Origin: Actinomycetospora termitidis
GTDB taxonomy: Bacteria > Actinomycetota > Actinomycetes > Mycobacteriales > Pseudonocardiaceae
Assembly: GCF_030286555.1 (NCBI RefSeq)
Contig: NZ_JASVWF010000010.1
Location: 62,001-126,000 of the forward strand
Length of the DNA: 64,000 nt
Reading direction: 5' to 3'
In this document: piece by piece, positions 37,373 through 45,519 of the stretch
Layout: each line of letters begins with the position of its first letter
Numbering within the stretch: position 1 is the first letter of the stretch
Position numbers and translations under genes: made by a program
The notes under the pieces: generated by a model
Told to the model about the DNA's origin: nothing
Database searches by the model: none
Seen by the model: the letters and a program-made list of their open reading frames with translations, nothing else

Positions 37373-37830
37373 GCCGGCTCCTCGTCGTCCACCACACGCC
37401 GTCGCCGACGTGCCAGGAGCTGCTGGAGGCCGTGCTGGAGGGCGCACGGACCGATGAGCTGCCCGGGACGGTCGACGTGGTGACCCGGCCGGCGCTCACG
37501 GCGGGCCCCGCGGACGTCCTCGCCGCCGACGGCGTCGTCCTGGGCACACCGGCCAACATCGGGACGATGTCCGGGGCGCTCAAGCACTTCTTCGACCAGA
37601 TCTACTACCCGGTGATGCAGGACGCCGCCGGGCTCGGGTTCGGGCTCTACGTCCACGGCGGCGACGACACCGCCGGCGCGGTCCGCGACGTCCTGCGCAT
37701 CACCGGTGGCCTGGGCTGGGAGCAGGCCGCGGAGGTCGTCACGACGACGGGTGCGCTCGCCGCGGTCGACCGCGAGGCGGCCTGGGAGCTCGGGGCGACG
37801 CTCGCACTCCGGGCGCTCGGCGGGGAATGA
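37369..37830 (+). CDS. flavodoxin / NAD(P)H-dependent FMN reductase-like protein
   Basis: This 153-aa protein has a flavodoxin-like fold with [19 protein letters not shown] (phosphate-binding loop), [25 protein letters not shown] and [13 protein letters not shown]. It probably binds FMN and takes part in reductase or quinone-reducing activity, but no partner is certain. ATGA overlaps on both sides link it to punA and to the downstream oxidoreductase, so the three are co-translated. Confidence 0.8.
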   Translation: MSRLLVVHHTPSPTCQELLEAVLEGARTDELPGTVDVVTRPALTAGPADVLAADGVVLGTPANIGTMSGALKHFFDQIYYPVMQDAAGLGFGLYVHGGDDTAGAVRDVLRITGGLGWEQAAEVVTTTGALAAVDREAAWELGATLALRALGGE

Positions 37831-38780
37831 GCCGCAGGGCTCCGTCCGTTCCCGCCCACATGACGTCGCGTGCCGTGCAGTTCTCCCGCTTCGGCGGGCC
37901 GGAGGTCCTCGAGCTCGTCGAGCGGGAGAACCCGCAGCCGGGTCCCGGGCAGGTCCGCGTGGCGGTCCGCGCCGCGTCGGTGAACCCGGCGGACTGGAAG
38001 GTGCGCTCCGGCGCCTTCGCGCGGACGGACGCGCCGGACCACCCGGTCGTCCCCGGTTTCGACGTCGCCGGGGTGGTCGAGGCCGTCGGCTCGGGCGTGA
38101 CGACGCCGGGGGTGGGCGACGAGGTCCTCGGCGGCGCGTCCGGCGGCGCCTACGCGGAGAAGGCCGTCGCCGACGCGTCGGCCGTCGTGGCCAAGCCGGC
38201 CTCGATGAGCTGGGAGGTCGCGGGATCGCTCGGCGTGATCGTGTCGACCACCTACCGCGTGCTCGCGCTCCTCGACCTCCGGCCGGGCGCGACCCTGGTG
38301 GTCCACGGGGCGTCCGGAGGCGTCGGGATGATCGCCGCGCAGGTGGCGGCCTCCCGCGGCGTCACGGTGATCGGCACCGCGAGCGGGTCCCACCAGGACG
38401 ACGTCCGCTCGCTCGGCGTGACGCCCGTCGTCTACGGCGAGGGGCTCGTGGAGCGGGTACACGCGATCACCGACCACGTCGACGCCGTCTTCGACACCTC
38501 GGGCAAGGGCTCGCTGGCCGACCTGGTCGAGATCGCCGGCTCCGCCGACCGCGTCATCACGATCGCGCACCCGGACGCCGGGGAGCACGGCGTCCGCTTC
38601 TCCGGCGGCGGCACGGGCGACCCCGAGATCGAGGGCGCGCTGGCCGAGGCCGCGGGGAAGATCGCCGCCGGGTTCTGGCGCGCACCCGCCGTCACGACCT
38701 ACCCGCTGGAGCAGGCCGCCCAGGCCCAGGAGGACAACCGCACCGGGGCCGTGAGCGGCAAGCTCGTCCTCACCCCCTGA
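37827..38780 (+). CDS. zinc-free MDR oxidoreductase (NADPH:quinone reductase-like)
   Basis: This 317-aa medium-chain dehydrogenase/reductase has SRFGGPEVLEL, AASVNPADWKVRSG, VPGFDVAGVVEAVGSGV and the nucleotide motif VVHGASGGVGMIAAQVAA. It lacks the zinc-ligand pattern of alcohol dehydrogenases, which suits a quinone oxidoreductase. The ATG at 37827 overlaps the upstream stop; an internal ATG at 37860 would give a more typical N terminus. Its 3' end overlaps rsmI by 11 bp. Confidence 0.85.
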   Translation: MSRRAPSVPAHMTSRAVQFSRFGGPEVLELVERENPQPGPGQVRVAVRAASVNPADWKVRSGAFARTDAPDHPVVPGFDVAGVVEAVGSGVTTPGVGDEVLGGASGGAYAEKAVADASAVVAKPASMSWEVAGSLGVIVSTTYRVLALLDLRPGATLVVHGASGGVGMIAAQVAASRGVTVIGTASGSHQDDVRSLGVTPVVYGEGLVERVHAITDHVDAVFDTSGKGSLADLVEIAGSADRVITIAHPDAGEHGVRFSGGGTGDPEIEGALAEAAGKIAAGFWRAPAVTTYPLEQAAQAQEDNRTGAVSGKLVLTP

Positions 38781-39609
38781 GCTTGAGGGCGCTCTCGTAG
38801 AGGGCGTTGGTCGGCACCCCGTGGGCGGTGCCGACCTCCTTGGCAGCGTCCTTGAGACCCCGCCCGCCCTCGACGAGGGCGAGCACCTCCTCGGCGAGCT
38901 CGTCGGGGTCCGGTGCCTTCCGGACGGCGGGTCCGAGGACCACGGTGATCTCGCCCAGCACCGTGCCCTCGGGCTCCGCCCACGCCGCCAGCTCGCCGAG
39001 CGTCCCCCGCAGGACCTCCTCGTGCGTCTTCGTCAGCTCCCGGCACACCGCGACCCGGCGGTCGGCCCCGAGCACCTCGGCGGCGATCCGAAGCGTCTTC
39101 CCGAGCCGTCGCGGCGACTCGAAGAACACCACCGTGCGGGGCTCGTGCGCGAGCTCGGAGAACCACTCGTCCCGCTTGTGGTCGGTGCGCGGCGGGAACC
39201 CCTCGAAGCAGAACCGGTCGGTCGGGAGCCCCGACACGGCCAGCGCCGCGAGGACCGCCGACGGGCCGGGGAGGCAGCGCACGGTGATCCCCGCGTCGAT
39301 CGCGGCGTCCACCAGGCGGTACCCGGGGTCCGAGACGGACGGCATCCCGGCGTCGGTCACGACGAGCACGGTCGCGCCGCCCTCGAGTTCCTCGACGAGC
39401 CGCGGGGTCCGGGTCCGCTCGACGTCCTCGTAGAAGCTGACCTTCCGGCCGGTCACGGTGACGCCGAGCGCACTCGTGAGCCGCCCCAACCGGCGGGTGT
39501 CCTCGACCGCGACCACGTCCGCCGTCGCGAGGGCCTCGCGGAGCCGCTGCGAGGCGTCGTCGGGGTTGCCGAGCGGGGTCGCGGCGAGCAGGAGGACACC
39601 GTCGGTCAC
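38770..39609 (-). CDS. rsmI: 16S rRNA (cytidine1402-2'-O)-methyltransferase
   Basis: This 279-aa SAM-dependent methyltransferase is of the tetrapyrrole-methylase fold. Motifs are LLLAATPLGNPDDASQR, AVEDTRRLGRL, VLVVTDAGMPSVSDPGYRLV, LPGPSAVLAALAVSGLPTDRF and FFESPRR. It 2'-O-methylates C1402 in the ribosomal P site. The GTG at 39609 sets the standard N terminus. In mycobacteria rsmI and pmt are direct divergent neighbours; here an Uma2-like gene separates them. Confidence 0.95.
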   Translation of the reverse strand: MTDGVLLLAATPLGNPDDASQRLREALATADVVAVEDTRRLGRLTSALGVTVTGRKVSFYEDVERTRTPRLVEELEGGATVLVVTDAGMPSVSDPGYRLVDAAIDAGITVRCLPGPSAVLAALAVSGLPTDRFCFEGFPPRTDHKRDEWFSELAHEPRTVVFFESPRRLGKTLRIAAEVLGADRRVAVCRELTKTHEEVLRGTLGELAAWAEPEGTVLGEITVVLGPAVRKAPDPDELAEEVLALVEGGRGLKDAAKEVGTAHGVPTNALYESALKLRG

Positions 39610-39674
39610 GGGACCCGAGGGTAGGCGCACCGGGCGGCGCCGGTCGGCCGGGCACGTCCGTGGTCGCCGGCCCG

Positions 39675-40247
39675 TCAGCGGTCGAGCGCGTCCAGGTCGA
39701 TCGTGGCCCCGAGGGCGAGCTCGGCGCGGCCGCGGTGCTCGGCCCGGACGCGGTAGGCCCCGTCGTCGAGCAGGAGCTCGGTGAGGACGACGGGCGGCCC
39801 CGGCTCGACGAGCAGGTAGTGCGCGATGCCGACCTCCGCGTACTCGGCGAGCTTCGCGACCCGGTCCGTCCGGCGGCTCCCGGGCGACTGCACCTCGACC
39901 GCGAGCAGGACGTCCGCAGGGTCCTGGCGCGTGCGGTGGTCGGCGGTCGCGGTCCGGATCACGACGACGTCCGGGGCCCGGACGGTCGGGGTGGGCCCGC
40001 CCTCGATGAGGACGTCGAGCTTCGGGACCGCACACCACTCGGGCGGGAGGACGGCCGCCAGGGCGTTCATGACGAGGACCGCGACACGCTGGTGGCGCGC
40101 CGACGGTCGGCTCCGGACCATCAGCACCCCCTCCAGCAGCTCGACCTTCGCGGGCAGCCCCTCGGGCAGGGCGTCCCACTCCTCGAGTCCGAACGGGTGC
40201 GGCGGCAGCGCGCGGGCGAATGCCCCGATGTCCGTGGCGGCGCTCAT
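39675..40247 (-). CDS. Uma2-family (DUF820) putative endonuclease
   Basis: This 190-aa protein of the PD-(D/E)xK-like Uma2 family contains KVELLEGVLMV, RAPDVVVIR and LLAVEVQSPGSRRTDRVAKLAEYA. The D, E-x-Q and K residues could form a nuclease site. These genes are abundant in cyanobacteria and actinobacteria and move readily; the biological role is not known. GGAGGTGAGAG precedes the ATG at 40247. It is likely a later insertion between rsmI and pmt. Confidence 0.82.
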   Translation of the reverse strand: MSAATDIGAFARALPPHPFGLEEWDALPEGLPAKVELLEGVLMVRSRPSARHQRVAVLVMNALAAVLPPEWCAVPKLDVLIEGGPTPTVRAPDVVVIRTATADHRTRQDPADVLLAVEVQSPGSRRTDRVAKLAEYAEVGIAHYLLVEPGPPVVLTELLLDDGAYRVRAEHRGRAELALGATIDLDALDR

Positions 40248-40333
40248 CGGCTCTCACCTCCTTCGATGACGCTCAGCGTCCCACGGTTCCCACGAGTTCG
40301 GATCGGCTTCGGACCGACGTACGATCTGCTCCC

Positions 40334-41929
40334 GTGACGGCCGGCAGCACCCTCGAGAAGCCGACCACGCCTGCCGTCGGGAACGCCGATCCGCGTGGGG
40401 TGCTCGCGCCCGGGCCGCGCGGCGTGGAGAGCCTGATCGGGCGGCCGATGCCGACCGACCGGCTCCGCGGCTGGCTGGTCACGCTCGTGATCACGCTGGT
40501 CGGCGGGCTGGTGCGGTTCTGGAACCTGGGCTGGCCGACGGACAACGGCACCCCGGTGTTCGACGAGAAGCACTACGTGCCGCAGACGTGGCAGGTGCTG
40601 CGCAACGGCGGGTACGAGGACAACCCCGGCTACGAGCTCGTCGTGCACCCGCCGCTGTCCAAGCAGCTCATGGCCGTCGGGCAGTGGGTGTTCGGCTACG
40701 ACCCGGTGGGCTGGCGGGTGGTCAGCGCGCTCGCGGGGACGCTGTGCATCCTGCTCGTCGTCCGGATCGCGCGGCGCCTGACGCGCTCGACGCTGCTCGG
40801 CGCGGTCGCGGGCGTCCTGCTGATCTGCGACGGGCTCTCGCAGGTGTCCAGCCGCGTCGGGATGATCGACGTCTACCCGACGCTGTTCGTGCTGGCCGCG
40901 TTCGCCGCGATCCTCGCCGACCGGGACGACGTGCGGGCCCGCCTCGCGACCGTCGTGGCCGAGGGTCGGATCCTCGACACCCCGTTCGGTCCGCGCCTCG
41001 GCGTGCGGTGGTGGCGGTTCGCGGCCGGGATCAGCATCGGCCTGGCGCTGGCGAGCAAGTGGTCCGGGCTCTACTACATCGTCTTCCTGGGCGCGCTGGT
41101 GATCGGTCTCGACGTGGCCGCACGCCGCGCCGCCGGGGTCGAGCGGCCGTGGGTGGGCACCCTGGTGCGCGACGTCCTGCCGCTGGCCTGGACGTTCTTC
41201 GTCATCCCGATCCTGGTCTACCTCGCCAGCTGGCTGCCCTGGATCGCCTCGGAGACCGGCACCGACCGCCACGTCGCCGAGGCCAAGGGCGACGCGGTCG
41301 GGCTCTATGCGCTGCTGCCGAGCTGGCTGCCGGACTGGTTCCGGGGCATGGCGTACTTCTCCTCCAAGGTGCTGGAGTTCCACGCCACGCTCTCGACCCC
41401 GCGCGGCAACCCGCACCCCTGGGAGTCGAAGCCCTGGACGTGGCCGATGGGGCTGCGCCCGATGCTCTACTACTACGAGTCCGGTGCGAACGCCCCGGGG
41501 TGCAGCTCCGACGACTGCGTCGGGGCGGTCATGGCGATCGGCACGCCGGCCATCTGGTGGCTCGCGTTCCCGGTGCTGGGCTGGAGTCTCTGGCGCTGGG
41601 TCACGCGGCGCGACTGGCGCTACGCGGTCGTCCTGGTCGGCTACGGCGCGGGCATCCTGCCGTGGTTCACCGACATCGACCGGCAGATGTACTTCTTCTA
41701 CATGACGCCGGTGATCCCGTTCCTGGTCCTGGCGCTCGTCCTGGTCCTCGGCGAGATCCTGGGCCGACGGACGGCAGGCCCCGAACGGCGCTCGACCGGG
41801 CGGATGGTCGTCGCGCTCTACGTCGGGATCGTCGTCGCGAACTTCGCCTGGCTCTGGCCGATCCTCGTGGGCGCCTCGATCACGGCGGCCCGCTGGAACG
41901 CGGAGCTCTGGCTGCCGTCCTGGCGGTGA
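40334..41929 (+). CDS. pmt: protein O-mannosyltransferase (GT39)
   Basis: This 531-aa polytopic enzyme transfers mannose from polyprenyl-phosphomannose to secreted proteins. It has FDEKHYVPQTW and NPGYELVVHPPLSKQLMAVGQW (catalytic Asp-Glu in the first loop), ASKWSGLYYIVFLG and about ten TM helices. WTWPMGLRPMLYYYESG and DIDRQMYFFYMTPVIPF are typical of the actinobacterial Pmt group (compare Rv1002c). The GTG at 40334 is the chosen start. Its 3' end overlaps the VOC gene by 50 bp. Confidence 0.93.
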   Translation: MTAGSTLEKPTTPAVGNADPRGVLAPGPRGVESLIGRPMPTDRLRGWLVTLVITLVGGLVRFWNLGWPTDNGTPVFDEKHYVPQTWQVLRNGGYEDNPGYELVVHPPLSKQLMAVGQWVFGYDPVGWRVVSALAGTLCILLVVRIARRLTRSTLLGAVAGVLLICDGLSQVSSRVGMIDVYPTLFVLAAFAAILADRDDVRARLATVVAEGRILDTPFGPRLGVRWWRFAAGISIGLALASKWSGLYYIVFLGALVIGLDVAARRAAGVERPWVGTLVRDVLPLAWTFFVIPILVYLASWLPWIASETGTDRHVAEAKGDAVGLYALLPSWLPDWFRGMAYFSSKVLEFHATLSTPRGNPHPWESKPWTWPMGLRPMLYYYESGANAPGCSSDDCVGAVMAIGTPAIWWLAFPVLGWSLWRWVTRRDWRYAVVLVGYGAGILPWFTDIDRQMYFFYMTPVIPFLVLALVLVLGEILGRRTAGPERRSTGRMVVALYVGIVVANFAWLWPILVGASITAARWNAELWLPSWR

Positions 41930-42605
41930 CGGCGAACCGCGCGCCGGTCGGGTCCTCCAGCACGGCCTTCCCGTCCTCCTTCCCGACGACGGATCCTCCC
42001 GCGGCCTCGGTGGCCGCCGCGGCCGCGTCGACGTCGGCGACCGGGAAGTGCGCCAGCCAGTGCGGCAGCGCGTCGCCGGCGAACACCACGGCGCCGAACG
42101 CGTCGCCGTCGTGGTGCAGCGTGGTGGTGCCGGGCTCGTCGGTGGGCTCGTGGGTCCAGCCGAGGACGGTGCCGTAGAAGGCCTTCGTCTGGCCGGGCTC
42201 CGCGGAGGCGGCCGCGACCCAGGGCACGGGCGCCGCGTGCTCGTCGGACTCCCACACGCCGAACGCTGCGCCGCCCGCGTCGATCGCGACGACGACCAGG
42301 CCGCCCCGCCCGTCGTCGTCCGGACCGTGCAGGACCTGCCCGCCGGCCTCCTCGATCGCCTCGGCCGTCCCGGCGGCGTCGTCGACGGCCACGTAGACCG
42401 TCCACCCCGGCGGAGCGCCCTCCGGCCCGCCGAGCCCGGCGACCCGCCGACCGTCGGCCAGCGCGACGGCCTCGTGGTGCACGGCGCCGTCGTCGGTGAA
42501 CGTCCACCCGCAGACCGCGGCGTAGAAGTCCCGCCCGGCGCCCGCCGTGAGGTCCGCCCAGCACGGCCGCCCGTCGGTCATGTCCTCGAGTGTGACCCGC
42601 GGCAC
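41880..42605 (-). CDS. two-domain VOC (glyoxalase/bleomycin-resistance-like) protein
   Basis: This 241-aa protein is made of two vicinal-oxygen-chelate repeats: residues 10-115 (WADLTAGAGRDFYAAVCGWTF through AAFGVWE) and 128-232 (ASAEPGQTKAFYGTVLGWTHE through DPTGARFAV). Members include hydroxylase-like and antibiotic-binding proteins; the substrate is unknown. The GTG at 42605 is used; an ATG at 42581 is a good alternative. It is divergent from the hydrolase/TetR pair. Confidence 0.82.
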   Translation of the reverse strand: MPRVTLEDMTDGRPCWADLTAGAGRDFYAAVCGWTFTDDGAVHHEAVALADGRRVAGLGGPEGAPPGWTVYVAVDDAAGTAEAIEEAGGQVLHGPDDDGRGGLVVVAIDAGGAAFGVWESDEHAAPVPWVAAASAEPGQTKAFYGTVLGWTHEPTDEPGTTTLHHDGDAFGAVVFAGDALPHWLAHFPVADVDAAAAATEAAGGSVVGKEDGKAVLEDPTGARFAVTARTAARAPRSSGPP

Positions 42606-42627
42606 CGGGAACTGCAGGCCCAGTTCT

Positions 42628-42643
42628 TAGAACGCTCGTTATA
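42628..42643. promoter_or_regulatory. TetR-type operator overlapping a -10 element
   Basis: TAGAACGCTCGTTATA has dyad symmetry (TA-x-AACG-xx-CGTT-x-TA) and overlaps TATAGT, a likely -10 box for the hydrolase/TetR operon. The TetR gene at 43577 is the natural candidate regulator. Confidence 0.55.
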
Positions 42644-42673
42644 GTAGCGGGTGTTCTACGAAAGGAGATCGAC

Positions 42674-43573
42674 GTGAACGCCGTCCCCGTCGTCTCGGTG
42701 GCCCCGGTGTCCCTGCCGTCGCCCGACCGCGGCCACGACCTCGACGTCCGCGTGTCCGCGCCCGTGACCGGGACCGGCCTGCCGGTGGTCGTGTTCTCGC
42801 ACGGCTTCGGGTCGTCGCTGCGGGGCTACGGCCCCCTGACCGACCACTGGGCCGCCCACGGGTTCGTCGTCGTGCAGCCGACCCACCTCGACTCGCGCAC
42901 GGTCGCCGTCGCGTCGCCGGCCTCGCCGTGGCGCTCGCGGGCCGACGACCTGCGACGGATCCTCGACGACCTCGCCGTCCTCGTGCGGGCGGTGCCCGGC
43001 CTCGAGGGCCGGGTCGACGCAGGCCGGGTCGGCGTCGCCGGGCACTCCTTCGGCGGGCAGACCGCCGGGCTCCTGCTCGGGCTGCGCGTCCTCGACCCCG
43101 ACGGCGTCCCGGGCCCGGACCTCTCCGACGCGCGGGTGCAGGTCGGGGTCCTCCTCGCGACCGCCGGGCGCGGCGGCGACTCCCTCGCGCCCGGGATGAT
43201 CGAGCGCATGCCGTGGCTGAACCCGACGTTCGACGGCCTGACGACGCCGACGCTGGTCGTCGTCGGGGACGCGGACCGCAGCCCGTTGACCGTCCGCGGG
43301 CCGGAGTGGATGACGGACCCCTACCGGCTGGCCCCGGGCGCGACGGACCTGCTCACGGTGCTCGGTGGCGAGCACTCGCTCGGCGGCATCCCCGGCTACG
43401 AGGCGGCCGAGACGACCGACGAGGACCCGGCGCGGGTCGCCGTCGTGCAGCGGACGACGACGGCGTACCTGCGCAGCGCGCTCGAGCCCGGCGACGACGC
43501 GTGGGCGAGGGCCCGGGAGTCCGTCGACCCGGCGCTCGCCCGTCTCGAGTCCCGCGACACGGCGCCGGCATAG
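42674..43573 (+). CDS. alpha/beta hydrolase (chlorophyllase / PAF-acetylhydrolase-like)
   Basis: This 299-aa cytosolic hydrolase has VVVFSHGFGSSLRGYG (oxyanion loop), the nucleophile elbow VGVAGHSFGGQTAG, an aspartate region PTLVVVGDADRSPL and GGEHSLGG with the catalytic histidine. The substrate is unknown, probably an ester. AAAGGAGA lies eight bases before the GTG at 42674. It is the first gene of a two-gene operon with the TetR regulator, 3 bp apart, behind a TetR-like operator. Confidence 0.87.
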   Translation: MNAVPVVSVAPVSLPSPDRGHDLDVRVSAPVTGTGLPVVVFSHGFGSSLRGYGPLTDHWAAHGFVVVQPTHLDSRTVAVASPASPWRSRADDLRRILDDLAVLVRAVPGLEGRVDAGRVGVAGHSFGGQTAGLLLGLRVLDPDGVPGPDLSDARVQVGVLLATAGRGGDSLAPGMIERMPWLNPTFDGLTTPTLVVVGDADRSPLTVRGPEWMTDPYRLAPGATDLLTVLGGEHSLGGIPGYEAAETTDEDPARVAVVQRTTTAYLRSALEPGDDAWARARESVDPALARLESRDTAPA

Positions 43574-43576
43574 CCG

Positions 43577-44149
43577 ATGGTCGGACGCCCCGTGGACCAC
43601 CGCCGGCGGGCGGAGCTGCTCGACGCCGCCGTCGACCACGCGTCGCGAGAGGTGTTCGCCGAGCTCTCGTTCCGTTCGGTGGCGGCCGCGCTCGGGGTCT
43701 CGACGACGACCCTGGTGCACCACTTCGGGACGAAGGACCGGCTGCTGGGGAGCATCCTCGAGCGTCTCCGCGAGCGGCTCGTCGCGTCCTCGGAGGAGAT
43801 CGCGGGCGAGCACCCGGACCTGGCGACGGCGGCGCGCGCGTTCTGGGACTGGAGCTCCGACGAGGCGCAGTGGCCGTCGTTGCGGCTCTTCTTCGCGGTC
43901 TACGGGCACGCCGTCCAGTCGCCCGGGACCTACGGCGGGTTCCTCGACACGGTGGGCGCCGACTGGATCGCCGTCCTCGTCGCGGCCCAGGGGCCCTCCG
44001 TCGAGCCGGCCGACGCGACCGCCCGTGCGACCGTCGTGGTGGCGACGATCCGTGGGCTCCTGCTCGACGTGCTCGCCACCGGCGACCGGGCGCGGGTGGA
44101 GGAGGCGGCGGCGGCGTTCCTGAGCGACCTGGCTCCGAGAAGTACATGA
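43577..44149 (+). CDS. TetR/AcrR-family regulator
   Basis: This 190-aa regulator has an N-terminal TetR HTH (about residues 10-55: RRAELLDAAVDHASREV, then FRSVAAALGVSTTTLVHHFGTKDRLLG) and a helical ligand-binding domain. It is probably an autorepressor of the hydrolase operon through the site at 42628-42643. The stop codon and last three codons lie inside the 5' arm of the 21-bp inverted repeat at 44135-44192, so the terminator hairpin is partly coding. Confidence 0.9.
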   Translation: MVGRPVDHRRRAELLDAAVDHASREVFAELSFRSVAAALGVSTTTLVHHFGTKDRLLGSILERLRERLVASSEEIAGEHPDLATAARAFWDWSSDEAQWPSLRLFFAVYGHAVQSPGTYGGFLDTVGADWIAVLVAAQGPSVEPADATARATVVVATIRGLLLDVLATGDRARVEEAAAAFLSDLAPRST

Positions 44150-44192
44150 GGCACGTGCCGCCGCCGATCCGCGTGCCTCATGTACTTCTCGG
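44135..44192. terminator. 21-bp perfect inverted repeat between convergent genes
   Basis: Arms 44135-44155 and 44172-44192 are exact reverse complements (CCGAGAAGTACATGAGG at the outer end) with a 16-nt loop. The element covers the last bases of the TetR gene and ends 18 bp before the last gene of the conservon operon. It should terminate both operons. Confidence 0.85.
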
Positions 44193-44209
44193 CGGCACCG
44201 GCGCCGCGA

Positions 44210-44521
44210 TCACCGCTGCGGGGTGAACCACCAGCCGTCGGGGGCCGGGTCGTCGCCGGCGATCCGGTCGAGCTGGGACGCCAGCGCCTGGGCGAGCACC
44301 GGGACCATCGCCCGGCCGTCGCGACGGCGCTCCGCCTGCGACGGCGGGCGGTCGGGGGCCCGCTCCGGCTCCGACGACGGCTCCCGCGACGGCTCCGGCG
44401 TCACGGCCGCCGGCGGCGGGGGCACCTCGATCGGCGTGGACAAGGGAGCGGACGCCCGTGACAGCGGGACCTCCCCCGGCCACGGACCCCAGTGGCGTTC
44501 GTCGGAACCGGACACCTTCAT
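44210..44521 (-). CDS. 103-aa protein of unknown function at the end of the conservon operon
   Basis: This small soluble protein starts with a TGATG overlap with the binding-lipoprotein stop. It has MKVSGSDERHWGPWPGEVPLS, a Pro/Glu-rich middle, a short predicted helix (RAMVPVLAQALASQLDRIAG) and a C-terminal DGWWFTPQR. No family was recognised. Translational coupling and position make it part of the operon; it could be a small adaptor. Confidence 0.65.
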   Translation of the reverse strand: MKVSGSDERHWGPWPGEVPLSRASAPLSTPIEVPPPPAAVTPEPSREPSSEPERAPDRPPSQAERRRDGRAMVPVLAQALASQLDRIAGDDPAPDGWWFTPQR

Positions 44522-45519
44522 CACCCCGCGATCAGCGACGCCGCGTCGAGGCGCCGGTCGATCATGCCCGCCGCGCTCATCAGGTCGGCCACGCGCTGGA
44601 TGCGGGCCGCCTGCACGGTCGTCGGATAGTTCGGCAGCGTGATCAGGGTCGCCGTCGGGCCGTCGACCGGCGCGTAGGTCGGCAGGACCGCCGTGGTCGC
44701 CCGCGAGTCCGCCGCGGCCGCCGCCCCCCGCGCGAGCGCGGCCCGGAACGCCGCGACGGTGCGCGGGAACTGCTCGGCGAACCGCGAGGTGGTGAAGTAG
44801 CCGTCGAGCGGGAGCGCCGCGGTCGGGCCGCTGCACGGGTCGACGACGGGCAGCGCGCCCACCGCCTGCTCGGCCTGCGTCACGAACGGCTCGACCAGCC
44901 ACGCCGCGTCCAGCGTGCCGGCCCCGAGGGCGCCGACGGCCTGCGCGAACGGCATCGTCACGTACCGCACCGGCCCCACGCCCCGCGCCGCGAGCACGCG
45001 GTCCAGGGCGAGGGTCTGGATGTTCGGCGCGGGCGTGTTCACCGCGACGGTGCGTCCCGCCAGCTGCGTGACGTCCCGGATGCCGGACCGGGGCCCGACG
45101 ACGACCTGGTCCAGGTCGGGCGAGGCCAGCGCGGCCTCGGAGACCACCCGCAGGTCGGCGTCGCCGCGGGCCTGCGCCTCGAGGTAGGTCACGTAGTTCG
45201 CGCCCGCGACGATGTCGACGCTGCCGTCGGCGAGCCCGGCGAACCCCTGCGGCGAGGACGTCAGCGGCCTGATCGTCACGTCCAGCCCGGCGTCGCGGAA
45301 GAACCCCTGCTGCTGGGCGAGATAGAGCGGGGCGACGTCGACGATCGGCAGGCTCGTGACGGTGATCCGGGTCCGTTCCGGCGCCCCGTCGGTCGGGGCC
45401 GCGGAACACCCGGCGAGGAGGACGACGACGAACGCCACCGCCGCGAGTGCGACAACACGCAGGAATCGAGGGCGCCGGACCTGCGCCACGTCGACCTCGC
45501 GGAAGCAGCGGGCGGTCAC
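44521..45519 (-). CDS. NMT1/THI5-like ABC substrate-binding lipoprotein
   Basis: This 332-aa lipoprotein has a signal peptide ending in the lipobox LLAGC (Cys near residue 34). The periplasmic-binding fold follows: VAPLYLAQQQGFFRDAGLDVTI, GSVDIVAGANYVTYLEAQ, GRTVAVNTPAPNIQTLALDRVLAARG and GTLDAAWLVEPFVTQAE. The family binds thiamine-precursor pyrimidines, sulfonates or aromatic acids for ABC import, but no permease or ATPase gene is near. The GTG start overlaps the ThDP-enzyme stop (GTGA). It may serve as a ligand sensor. Confidence 0.88.
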   Translation of the reverse strand: MTARCFREVDVAQVRRPRFLRVVALAAVAFVVVLLAGCSAAPTDGAPERTRITVTSLPIVDVAPLYLAQQQGFFRDAGLDVTIRPLTSSPQGFAGLADGSVDIVAGANYVTYLEAQARGDADLRVVSEAALASPDLDQVVVGPRSGIRDVTQLAGRTVAVNTPAPNIQTLALDRVLAARGVGPVRYVTMPFAQAVGALGAGTLDAAWLVEPFVTQAEQAVGALPVVDPCSGPTAALPLDGYFTTSRFAEQFPRTVAAFRAALARGAAAAADSRATTAVLPTYAPVDGPTATLITLPNYPTTVQAARIQRVADLMSAAGMIDRRLDAASLIAG

